The notes under the pieces are model-generated. The model did no database searches. It saw only the letters and a list, made by a program, of their open reading frames with translations, and was not told where the DNA came from. Shown piece by piece: positions 8,868 to 15,383 of a DNA stretch of 64,000 bases; position 1 is the first letter of the stretch, and every line of letters begins with the position of its first letter. The position numbers were made by a program, and so were the translations under genes. Source of the DNA: Spirochaetota bacterium (GTDB lineage: Bacteria; Spirochaetota; Spirochaetia; DTKZ01); assembly GCA_026418195.1 (NCBI GenBank), contig JAOABU010000144.1:1-64000 (forward strand), written 5' to 3'.

Positions 8868-8918
8868 AGCCTACCCGAAAACCTTCTCTAATGTCCATAG
8901 AAGTGATACATTTACAAC

Positions 8919-9209
8919 ATGATGGATGATGAGGTTGTACGACGTTCCATCGAGGAACTGTCCACTGTACTGGCGGAAACGACCGAGAAAGAATGGATAC
9001 GAAGATTCCTCTATGATCTGTTGACCCCTTCAGAGATACGGGAGATTGCAGGACGTTGGTTGCTAGTTCGGGAAATAGATCGAGGTACAACCCAACGAGA
9101 GATTGCCCGAAAATTCTCTCTAAGCCTTTGCAAGATCACCCGCGGGTCCCGTGAATTGAAAAAACCAGGTTCCGCCTTTCGGTACATGATCGATAAACTG
9201 AAAGAGTAA
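8919..9209 (+). CDS. TrpR/YerC-like DNA-binding protein
   Basis: 96-residue helical protein of the Trp-repressor fold. The segment LLTPSEIREIAGRW (about 36-49) and the helix-turn-helix around residues 58-82 with KITRGSRELKK match the TrpR pattern, where TITRGS lies at the start of the recognition helix. It is closer to the YerC/YecD branch than to classical TrpR, and no trp gene is nearby, so I would not call it a tryptophan repressor. Two possible starts, ATG 8919 and ATG 8922, are adjacent; no clear ribosome site precedes them. Faces the alpha/beta hydrolase gene end-to-end with a four-base gap. Confidence 0.78.
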   Translation: MMDDEVVRRSIEELSTVLAETTEKEWIRRFLYDLLTPSEIREIAGRWLLVREIDRGTTQREIARKFSLSLCKITRGSRELKKPGSAFRYMIDKLKE

Positions 9210-9213
9210 GGAA

Positions 9214-10011
9214 TCAATCGTATTGATGGGAAAGCCAGGTAATCACTGCATCCGCTACTTGTTCCCGTTCCACATCATTTAAAACCACATGGCCGCTCTC
9301 TGAAAAGGTAATAGAATCCACTTCACAGCGATGGGCTTTCTGTTTCACAAGGTCTAGTACAGAAGAGGGTACTGTGTCATCCTTTCCTCCAAGGAGTACC
9401 AGGATTTCCCCTGTTAGAAGGGAAAGGTGTCTCTGGGCATACCGCTGCAGTCGGTAAAGCTCTGCTGCTTGGATAGGCCAATTGTACTTCCAATAGGTTT
9501 CAGCTATCGTACCATACTCTTTAGGACCATCAAACCGGTACTCGTTCTTTTCTATTCGGTGCAGGAAGAACCGTAATAAGGGGGTGAGGAAAAGTCTAGG
9601 ATCGAATACCTGCAATGCGGGAGCCGCTAGAACAAGTTTGCCGGATTGAAATTGCGCGTTTCCCAGGATAGCGAGGAGAGCACCCATGGAAAGTCCTACC
9701 CAATGAACGGTTCGGAATCGACCCCTCAGATCTAGGTATGTGTCCAACGCTTTTCTGTACCAATCCTCGGCTCGGGTAGTAATAAAATCTAATCCATCCG
9801 TTCCATGCCCGGGCAAACGAGGAAGAGCGACGGTGAAACCAGCGGTGTATAACCGATGAGCGAAGAAGGATAGTTCATCCGTGATTCCTGTGTAGCCATG
9901 GAGAACCAATACCGCATCTTCACCCCCTTCCAGATATAGAGGTAGAGCTACGGTATGAGTATGGAGTTCTTTAGGAAGAGACAGTAAATGTGATAGACTC
10001 ATGGGTATCAC
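9214..10011 (-). CDS. Alpha/beta-fold carboxylesterase or lipase-like hydrolase
   Basis: 265-residue serine hydrolase resembling bacterial Est30-type carboxylesterases and monoacylglycerol lipases. HGYTG (38-42) forms the oxyanion region, GLSMG (106-110) is the nucleophile elbow with S108, and D211 or D212 (GGKDD) and H241 (ESGHVV) complete the triad. No signal peptide, so probably cytoplasmic. It overlaps the upstream regulator by four bases (start and stop ATGA), so the two are one operon, and the hydrolase may act on or make the regulator's signal. Substrate unknown. Confidence 0.82.
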   Translation of the reverse strand: MIPMSLSHLLSLPKELHTHTVALPLYLEGGEDAVLVLHGYTGITDELSFFAHRLYTAGFTVALPRLPGHGTDGLDFITTRAEDWYRKALDTYLDLRGRFRTVHWVGLSMGALLAILGNAQFQSGKLVLAAPALQVFDPRLFLTPLLRFFLHRIEKNEYRFDGPKEYGTIAETYWKYNWPIQAAELYRLQRYAQRHLSLLTGEILVLLGGKDDTVPSSVLDLVKQKAHRCEVDSITFSESGHVVLNDVEREQVADAVITWLSHQYD

Positions 10012-11318
10012 TCCTTATGGATATGTGGATTACGGGGTATCTGCCCGCGGAAGGCTCGAAATTTCCCTGGACTAATCCCCACATGCTTTCGAAATACTTT
10101 GGTAAAGTAGCTTTGATCTTCGAATCCTGTGAGTAAGGCAATATCTACAAGAGGAATACTCTCATTCAGTAAGAGAGATTTACTTTGTTCTATCCGCACT
10201 CGATTCAGGTAATGAGTAAAGGTCATAGCCATTTCTGTCTTGAAAAGGCGGCTGAAATAGGAAGCGCTGAGTTTTACATACTCGGCCACATCCTTGAGGG
10301 TGATCTTCCGATGATAATTCCGTTTGATGTAATCCATCGCTTTGTGCAGAACATCTATGTGTTTCACATCTCGCAAGTCAAACACGAGGTCGGTAAACCG
10401 TCCCATAATTCGACTCACCCAGAAGGAAAGATCCTCCACCGTATTGAGTTTATGGATCTGATTCAGATAGTTGTAATTCAAACCGAAAATCTGTTCCACA
10501 TCGGCTCCCCCTTCCATCGCTGCACGGGACAAAAGAACGACTAACTCCAGAATACGGGCCTTTACGATGTCAATTTTGCCCCCACTAGCGACGAATACAT
10601 GGCCTAGAAGCTCATTTAAAAGTTTTCTGGAGCCCTCTTTATCTCCCAACGTGATGAGTTTCATCAGTTCCCGTTCTTTTTTCAGAGGGTAACCCGTTAT
10701 CAGGGACTCGTCTCCTCCCATACTTTTCAGATAATGAATGTAGGCAGAAATGTTAGACTGTTGAGTCAATCTTTCTCGATCGTCCATGAACTCGGCAGGC
10801 TTCAAACCGGAAATATAGACACTCAGCATGAAGAGGAGCTCGGACAGACTGGTTACCACCTCGGGTGGTTTAAAAGGAATTTCCTTCAACTGCGTCCACA
10901 ACATCTGGGAATCTTCTTCCGTGAGTTGGAATTGGGAAGGGTATTCTTCTCGGAAATACTCTTCGTATTCGACCATTAAAACAGGTCCTCCGATGAGCGC
11001 TCCGATCATGATTTCTTCATGGAAGAGTGGGGAAGCCCAGTGAACGAGTCCGATTGGGCAAAAGTAAATATATTTTCCACCAAATCGTTCTGCCTGGTAA
11101 CTGCCATATAGGTGAGAATGCATACAGGTATCCTTCAACCCAAATCGATTCTGAAGGGTTGAGCAGAAGGCACAAGTCGTCTGTTGTGAAGAATCGGAAT
11201 AGTACCTTCCATCTATGTCGATGATACATGCATTCACCCCTGTTGCTTTCCGGTAGTCCTCGACCGCGTGTTGTGCAAGGGGCAGATTTAGAGTTTCTTC
11301 CAGCAGGGATTTTCCCAT
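10008..11318 (-). CDS. AraC-family regulator with N-terminal PocR sensory domain
   Basis: 436 residues. The N-terminal part (about 10-180) is a PocR domain, a PAS-like ligand sensor with conserved cysteines (CAFCSTLQ and a later YFCPIGL segment), as in regulators of diol use. A helical linker follows and the C-terminal 100 residues hold the double helix-turn-helix of AraC/XylS proteins (HYHRKITLKDVAEYV, then FEDQSYFTKVFRKH, near 330-425). Probably activates its own operon with the downstream hydrolase. A promoter with an internal palindrome lies at 11343-11371. No propanediol or microcompartment genes are seen, so the inducer is unknown. Confidence 0.85.
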   Translation of the reverse strand: MGKSLLEETLNLPLAQHAVEDYRKATGVNACIIDIDGRYYSDSSQQTTCAFCSTLQNRFGLKDTCMHSHLYGSYQAERFGGKYIYFCPIGLVHWASPLFHEEIMIGALIGGPVLMVEYEEYFREEYPSQFQLTEEDSQMLWTQLKEIPFKPPEVVTSLSELLFMLSVYISGLKPAEFMDDRERLTQQSNISAYIHYLKSMGGDESLITGYPLKKERELMKLITLGDKEGSRKLLNELLGHVFVASGGKIDIVKARILELVVLLSRAAMEGGADVEQIFGLNYNYLNQIHKLNTVEDLSFWVSRIMGRFTDLVFDLRDVKHIDVLHKAMDYIKRNYHRKITLKDVAEYVKLSASYFSRLFKTEMAMTFTHYLNRVRIEQSKSLLLNESIPLVDIALLTGFEDQSYFTKVFRKHVGISPGKFRAFRGQIPRNPHIHKE

Positions 11319-11342
11319 AACGGACTTTATTCCCCCTTGGCA

Positions 11343-11371
11343 GTTATAGTGAATGAAGAACGTTCATGCAA
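11343..11371 (-). promoter_or_regulatory. Putative promoter of the PocR/AraC operon with an internal palindrome
   Basis: On the minus strand, TTGCAT (11371-11366), a 17-base spacer and TATAAC (11348-11343), 24 bases before the start. The palindrome GAACGTTC (11358-11365) fills the part of the spacer next to the -35, a natural place for an operator. Confidence 0.45.
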
Positions 11372-11403
11372 GAAGATAGGGAGCCTTTATGAAAACATCG
11401 CTT

Positions 11404-11426
11404 TTAGCGAAGTAAAATATCGCTAA
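11404..11426. promoter_or_regulatory. Inverted repeat TTAGCGA-N9-TCGCTAA in the divergent regulator region
   Basis: A perfect 7-bp inverted repeat, TTAGCGA (11404-11410) and TCGCTAA (11420-11426), with a 9-base AT-rich centre, in the 159-bp gap between the PocR/AraC gene and the XRE gene. It has the shape of a dimer operator. It resembles but is not the CIRCE heat-shock element, whose arms are nine bases and end in ACTC/GAGT. Confidence 0.5.
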
Positions 11427-11445
11427 TAGGAAGTTGTTTTCCCCT

Positions 11446-11466
11446 ATCATACGGTTTCATCATACG
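11446..11466 (+). repeat. Direct repeat ATCATACG x2 upstream of the XRE gene
   Basis: ATCATACG occurs at 11446-11453 and again at 11459-11466, 13 bases apart, just before the XRE start; the second copy runs into the palindrome ATACGTAT. A possible operator for the XRE protein itself. Confidence 0.35.
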
Positions 11467-11477
11467 TATCATAACCC

Positions 11478-11804
11478 ATGGGGAAACTTCAGACCATAGT
11501 AGGGAACAATATCAGACGGGCTCGTTTACACTTACACCTTTCCCAATCCCAATTAGCGGAGCTCTGCGGCCTTTCATCTAGTTTTCTGGGCGAAATAGAA
11601 GCGGGAAAAAAGTTTCCTTCTCCGGAAAATCTTGAAAAAATCGCCACCGTTTTAGGGTTGAAACCGTATCAACTTCTCTATGAGGAGGAAGATTGGGAAG
11701 TGTTTGATAAGTACAAGACCATCACTTCCATCTATCAGGAACTGCGAGAAAAACTAAATACCGACTTGGAAGAAACCATACGACGACATATAACGGGTAG
11801 TTGA
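11478..11804 (+). CDS. XRE-family helix-turn-helix regulator
   Basis: 108-residue protein with a Cro/C1-type helix-turn-helix at about residues 8-62 (IRRARLHLHLSQSQLAELCG then SSSFLGEIEAGKKFPSPENL), and a short charged C-terminal tail that may dimerise, as in SinR-like proteins. A DNA-binding regulator; targets unknown, probably including its own divergent control region. The ATG at 11478 has no ribosome site; a TATCAT -10-like element (11467-11472) ends only five bases before it, so the mRNA may be leaderless. Transcribed away from the PocR/AraC gene and followed 33 bases later by the YggS homologue. Confidence 0.86.
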   Translation: MGKLQTIVGNNIRRARLHLHLSQSQLAELCGLSSSFLGEIEAGKKFPSPENLEKIATVLGLKPYQLLYEEEDWEVFDKYKTITSIYQELREKLNTDLEETIRRHITGS

Positions 11805-11837
11805 AAGGCTTATCGGATCCCTGTATCATAGTTACGG

Positions 11838-12527
11838 ATGGTAAACCTAGAACCTGTAATGAATAGGATTCAAGAGGCTGCTCTCCGAGCCGGGCGCAGG
11901 ATAGAAGAGATCCGGGTGATGGGGGTTACCAAATCTCAACCGTGGGAAATAGTCCTAGAGGCTTACCAGAGTGGAATCCGGGTTTTTGGTGAGAATCGAG
12001 TTCAGGAAGCGAGGGAAAAGTACAAAGAATTACTCCCGGGTATGGAGCTTCACCTGATCGGGCATCTTCAATCCAATAAAGTAAAATATATCCCTTCTCT
12101 TTTTTCCTGGGTCGACTCCATCGATCGCTTTTCGATTGCAGAAGAGTTAGCAAAGCGCTGGGCGAAAGAACCCGGGGTACCTTCCCTACAGATCCTACTA
12201 GAATTGAATACTTCAGGGGAAAGGTCCAAGAGTGGGTATCCTTCCTATGATGTTCTCCTTCGCGATATGGAACGGATCCTGTCCCTTCCCCATGTGCAAG
12301 TCAGGGGCTTGATGACCGTGGGACCCTTAACCACAGATACGAAGGTAATCCGAACATCTTTCCGAATGCTGAACAATAGTTTTCAAGACTTGAAGAGGCG
12401 TTACCCAGAGGTGAATTGGGATACCCTTTCCATGGGGATGAGTGGGGATTTCGAGATAGCGATCGAGGAAGGCTCGACCTTAGTTCGCTTAGGAACAATC
12501 CTCTTTGGTGAACGGAGGAAGGAATGA
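11838..12527 (+). CDS. YggS-family pyridoxal phosphate homeostasis protein
   Basis: 229-residue PLP-binding TIM-barrel protein of the YggS/PROSC family, which keeps free PLP and amino-acid pools in balance. The PLP lysine is K32 in VTKSQPW; the family blocks GENRVQEA (about 51-58), HLIGHLQSNK (about 71-80) and the C-terminal SMGMSGDFEIAIEEGST phosphate loop (about 198-214) are all present. Full length. The stop overlaps the next start by four bases (ATGA), beginning a three-gene run that ends with rluD. Confidence 0.93.
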   Translation: MVNLEPVMNRIQEAALRAGRRIEEIRVMGVTKSQPWEIVLEAYQSGIRVFGENRVQEAREKYKELLPGMELHLIGHLQSNKVKYIPSLFSWVDSIDRFSIAEELAKRWAKEPGVPSLQILLELNTSGERSKSGYPSYDVLLRDMERILSLPHVQVRGLMTVGPLTTDTKVIRTSFRMLNNSFQDLKRRYPEVNWDTLSMGMSGDFEIAIEEGSTLVRLGTILFGERRKE

Positions 12528-12934
12528 AGAGATTCCTCTTGGTATTCTGCTTGATCTTCCTCCTTGGAGATCTAGCAAGGGCAGAGGGATCAAGACCTAC
12601 GGATCCCGTACCTTATGCACCAGAAGAGTTTCCTTCCTGGGCGCGGGCCTTACGAAGGGGTGAAATCGTAGCATTGGGACTGTTCCCCTTTGTGTTTCTT
12701 TTTTCCTCTTTAGCCTACGACACTTTTCGGTTCGCCGCTTCAGGTGGAAATCCCAACTATGCGCCCGGACCTTTCCAAAGCCCAGGGGCCTCTCCCGTAT
12801 CCCAACATGAACGAATGGGTGTGTTGGTGGTGAGCATCAGTGTTTCTGCACTGTTAGCGTTTCTGGATTTTGTTATTGAAAGCAAGAAACCTATTGATCG
12901 AAGATCCCATGGAAACTCTTCAGATACGAATTGA
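12524..12934 (+). CDS. Exported/membrane protein of unknown function
   Basis: 136 residues. A signal peptide (MKRFLLVFCLIFLLGDLARAEG, cleavage likely after A20) is followed by two hydrophobic segments near 47-65 and 98-115, leaving a Gly/Pro-rich loop between them. I know of similar small proteins in spirochaetes but not their role. It is coupled to the YggS gene by an ATGA overlap and overlaps rluD at its 3' end by 26 bases. No catalytic motif seen. Confidence 0.7.
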   Translation: MKRFLLVFCLIFLLGDLARAEGSRPTDPVPYAPEEFPSWARALRRGEIVALGLFPFVFLFSSLAYDTFRFAASGGNPNYAPGPFQSPGASPVSQHERMGVLVVSISVSALLAFLDFVIESKKPIDRRSHGNSSDTN

Positions 12935-13847
12935 GGAATCCGCTCCACCCACTCGATTAGATGTGTACCTGTCAAAACGGCTCAACCTCTTAAGCAGAAG
13001 TCAATTGAAAGAACGGGTGATGGAGATTCGCCTGAACGGAAGAAAGGTGAAAGCTTCCCATCGGGTAACTCCAGGGGGAGATCTGGAGGTTTTTCTGCGT
13101 CCGTTAGAGCCCCCCCAATTTTCTGCAGAGGAACTTCCCCTTCGGATCCTATATGAAGATTCCCATGTCATCGTGGTGGACAAACCGGAAGGGATGGTGG
13201 TGCATCCAGGCGCCGGAGTAAATCAGGGTACTCTCGTGCAAGGACTTCTATACCATGTGCGAACCTTGAAGGAATCCTTTCCCGAGGAATCCATCCGGCC
13301 AGGGATTGTACATCGGCTGGACAAGGAAACTTCTGGCGTCTTGATTGCCGCAAAAGATCCGATGACCTTGGAATATTTATCTGCTCAGTTCAGGAACAAA
13401 GGGGTAGAAAAAATCTATGTAGCTATCGTGAAGGGGTGTCCTTCAACACGAGAAGGTCTCATTCAGGGTATACTAGTCCGTGACCCTAGGAACAGAAAGC
13501 GGTTCCGCATGATAGCAGGGGGCAAAAAGGGAAAATCGATGGAAACTTGGTTTCGAGTATTGAGAAGATTCGGACCCTATTCATGGATCCTGCTGAAACC
13601 GAAGACAGGAAGAACCCACCAGCTCCGGGTTCAGATGCAGGCCTTAGGATGCCCCATTTTAGGGGATCCAGTATATAGTCGTACAGGTAACCTGCACCGG
13701 GAGGGTATTCCCCTTAGATTGTATCTCCATGCCTTTGCTTTGAGGATCCTGCTACCAGAGGAAACTACTCATAGAACCTTTTATTCTCCCATCCCCGAGG
13801 CGTTCAAGAAAACCCTCAGACTATTAGCTGAGAGTCGGGGAACGTGA
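12909..13847 (+). CDS. rluD: RluA-family 23S rRNA pseudouridine synthase
   Basis: Makes pseudouridines in large-subunit rRNA, by its layout RluD type (helix 69). 312 residues: an S4 RNA-binding domain at about 17-75, then the catalytic domain with HRLDKETSG (135-143), catalytic D138, and the RTHQLRVQM block. I chose ATG 12909 over a TTG at 12870 because the S4 domain then starts at the usual place; the ribosome site is weak either way and the gene overlaps the previous one by 26 bases. It converges with, and overlaps by 32 bases, the MBL-fold gene. Confidence 0.9.
   Translation: METLQIRIEESAPPTRLDVYLSKRLNLLSRSQLKERVMEIRLNGRKVKASHRVTPGGDLEVFLRPLEPPQFSAEELPLRILYEDSHVIVVDKPEGMVVHPGAGVNQGTLVQGLLYHVRTLKESFPEESIRPGIVHRLDKETSGVLIAAKDPMTLEYLSAQFRNKGVEKIYVAIVKGCPSTREGLIQGILVRDPRNRKRFRMIAGGKKGKSMETWFRVLRRFGPYSWILLKPKTGRTHQLRVQMQALGCPILGDPVYSRTGNLHREGIPLRLYLHAFALRILLPEETTHRTFYSPIPEAFKKTLRLLAESRGT
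13806..13834 (-). terminator. Putative intrinsic terminator for the MBL-fold operon
   Basis: On the minus strand, CTCTCAG (13834-13828), an 8-base loop and CTGAGGG (13819-13813) form a 7-bp stem with one T-G pair, followed by GTTTTCTTG-type T-rich sequence (13812-13806). It spans the MBL-fold stop codon and lies in the 3' end of rluD. Confidence 0.45.
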
Positions 13848-14418
13848 GATGGGGATCGTGCAGTTCAGCGTTCCGGGTAACCTCGATTCCCGCTTTCGAA
13901 GGGGGGCCATATCCAGGGAAAAGGATCGTTTCAGGATCCCACTGGGACAAATACTGTCTTAAACGATGGATCAACAGGGTCCGACTAAAGGTATTCAGTA
14001 CGGCACCAACTTTGCCTGCTGTAAGGACATCTCCGGTGAATACCAGGTGACCTATTTTATAGAGTACAGATTCCCGGGAATAGGCAGGCATACCAATCAC
14101 CTCGATTCTAAAATTCCCTAGTTCAAGGATATCGCCATCATGGATAGAGACGCAGGGGCATTCTTCCAAGGAACGCTCAGCGGTAAATACTTGAACAGGA
14201 GGATACACTCGTAGGAGGGTGGGAATCCCATCTGTGTGAGCAGGCGTGTTTCCTGTAACCAGTATTCCTTTCAGGGAATACTGGTTTTTTTCGATGGTCT
14301 GGACCAAATGAATGTCTAACGAACCAGGATCAATCAGGATTCCTTCCTTCGTATCCTCAGATACTAGGAGGTATGTGTTTGATAAATGGGGAAACACCAG
14401 ATGATAGTATAACCTCAT
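13816..14418 (-). CDS. Degenerate metallo-beta-lactamase-fold protein
   Basis: 200 residues with the MBL alpha-beta/beta-alpha plan (ILIDPGS near 27-33, VFTGDVL at 126-132, ILFPGYGPP near 165-173), but the metal site is eroded. Where hydrolases have HxHxDH it reads P59-A-H61-T-D63-G64; the later histidines are Y113 and Y170; only H61, D63 and D130 remain. A normal glyoxalase II-type reaction is therefore doubtful; it may bind one metal differently or be a structural relative. Its first codons overlap the pentapeptide-repeat gene (ATGA) and its tail overlaps rluD. Residues about 44-54 are written by a terminator hairpin that acts on the other strand. Confidence 0.8.
   Translation of the reverse strand: MRLYYHLVFPHLSNTYLLVSEDTKEGILIDPGSLDIHLVQTIEKNQYSLKGILVTGNTPAHTDGIPTLLRVYPPVQVFTAERSLEECPCVSIHDGDILELGNFRIEVIGMPAYSRESVLYKIGHLVFTGDVLTAGKVGAVLNTFSRTLLIHRLRQYLSQWDPETILFPGYGPPSKAGIEVTRNAELHDPHLTFPDSQLIV
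14257..14291 (+). terminator. Strong intrinsic terminator on the rluD strand, inside the MBL-fold gene
   Basis: AACCAGTATTCC (14257-14268), a 6-base loop (14269-14274), then GGAATACTGGTT (14275-14286) and a run of seven T (14285-14291). The core 10 bp are perfect and GC-closed; A-T pairs extend it. The T-run is only on the plus strand, so it serves transcripts coming from rluD, 410 bases upstream, and lies wholly within the opposing coding region. Confidence 0.82.
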
Positions 14419-15023
14419 ATAGAGTCCTCAGTTTCTAGAATTGCATCCTGGATATTGCAGTATTTAAACGAAGTTTCCACCCGCTGAGAAAGGGAAAAAT
14501 CAGTATTCAAGAGATTGCAATCAAGGAAGTCTACTTTGTTCAACCTGGACCCGATGAAACGACTGTTGTAAAGATCGCTATCCTTGAATACGGTATGACT
14601 ACATTCGATCCAGTTGCAGTTGACCAGAACCATGTTGGATTCTTGAAACGTACATCGTTCTATCCTGGCAGTGGCAAAAACAGAATTGTAGATATTTAGA
14701 TTTTCTCCTTTGACAAAGCTGAATTGAGCCTTGTCGAAGAAACAGAGACGAAAGGAGGTGTTTTGGAGAGTGCATTCCCGGAACGTAGAATGGGAGAAAT
14801 CGCACAGGTAAAAGGTTTTATTCAAAAAATCGAATTGTTCGAACGGTACATACGCGAACACATACCCCGCAAAGGAATCCTGTTTTGTGAAGAGTTTTTT
14901 TATCTGGTCAAGATAAGTATCCGGATTGGGTTGATGATGAAAACAGTACTCCGAAGAGAATATGCGAGGATTCGAGCAACCTTCCCATGCGCAAGGAACC
15001 AACTGAAACATACCAAAAAGCAT
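14415..15023 (-). CDS. Pentapeptide-repeat protein with an N-terminal Cys/His motif
   Basis: 202 residues from ATG 15023. An N-terminal cysteine/histidine cluster, C11-x4-C16-x10-C27-x-H29-H30, looks like a small zinc site. From about residue 70 the protein is built of five-residue steps with F/L at the centre (for example FSHSTFRECTLQNTSFRLC), the right-handed quadrilateral helix of pentapeptide proteins. Function unknown; relatives include topoisomerase mimics and scaffold proteins. The longer frame starting at 15104 would run into the divergent zinc-ribbon gene, so I use 15023; ATG 15011 is also possible. Coupled by ATGA to the MBL-fold gene. Confidence 0.75.
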   Translation of the reverse strand: MLFGMFQLVPCAWEGCSNPRIFSSEYCFHHQPNPDTYLDQIKKLFTKQDSFAGYVFAYVPFEQFDFLNKTFYLCDFSHSTFRECTLQNTSFRLCFFDKAQFSFVKGENLNIYNSVFATARIERCTFQESNMVLVNCNWIECSHTVFKDSDLYNSRFIGSRLNKVDFLDCNLLNTDFSLSQRVETSFKYCNIQDAILETEDSI

Positions 15024-15092
15024 AATGAATCTTTCATAATCCCGCAAGAAAGGGAATTGAATGAAAAGGGGAAAGGGGGATACTATGGTTCC

Positions 15093-15383
15093 ATGAAATG
15101 TCATTTTTGCGGAACCATTCTTGAAGAAAATACTCCCATCTACCGATCCTCCCTCTGCCCGAGCTGTAGGAAGGATTTACGGATTTGTTTGAACTGCAGA
15201 TTCTATTCACCCGGAAGCCATTGGGATTGTCGGGAAACCATTCAAGAACCTGTATACGACAAGGAACGGGCTAATTTCTGTGAGTATTTCAAGCCCGCCA
15301 TTGGGGAGAATCAAGCGAAGAACAACATAAAAGGGAAGGATTCCTATGGACGGGACCGATTCAACAGTCTCTTTAAAGAGTAG
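15093..15383 (+). CDS. Small zinc-ribbon protein, eight cysteines
   Basis: 96 residues with four Cys pairs or near-pairs: C3-x2-C6, C22-x2-C25, C32-x2-C35, then C46 and C63. This looks like two zinc ribbons in an otherwise hydrophilic protein; the C-terminal third is charged and probably disordered. No known function. The reading frame is open further upstream (to 14724) but that part lies antisense to the pentapeptide gene, so I place the start at ATG 15093, with a GGGGGA-type ribosome site 12 bases before. It overlaps the murI start by 38 bases, which suggests translational coupling. Confidence 0.7.
   Translation: MKCHFCGTILEENTPIYRSSLCPSCRKDLRICLNCRFYSPGSHWDCRETIQEPVYDKERANFCEYFKPAIGENQAKNNIKGKDSYGRDRFNSLFKE

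Noticed and set aside
11404-11426. TTAGCGA-N9-TCGCTAA as a CIRCE element
   Set aside because: Arms are shorter and the outer distance differs by four bases; genes beside it are not chaperones.
14724-15092. N-terminal extension of the zinc-ribbon protein
   Set aside because: This part is antisense to the pentapeptide-repeat gene and has no matching motif; ATG 15093 is a better start.
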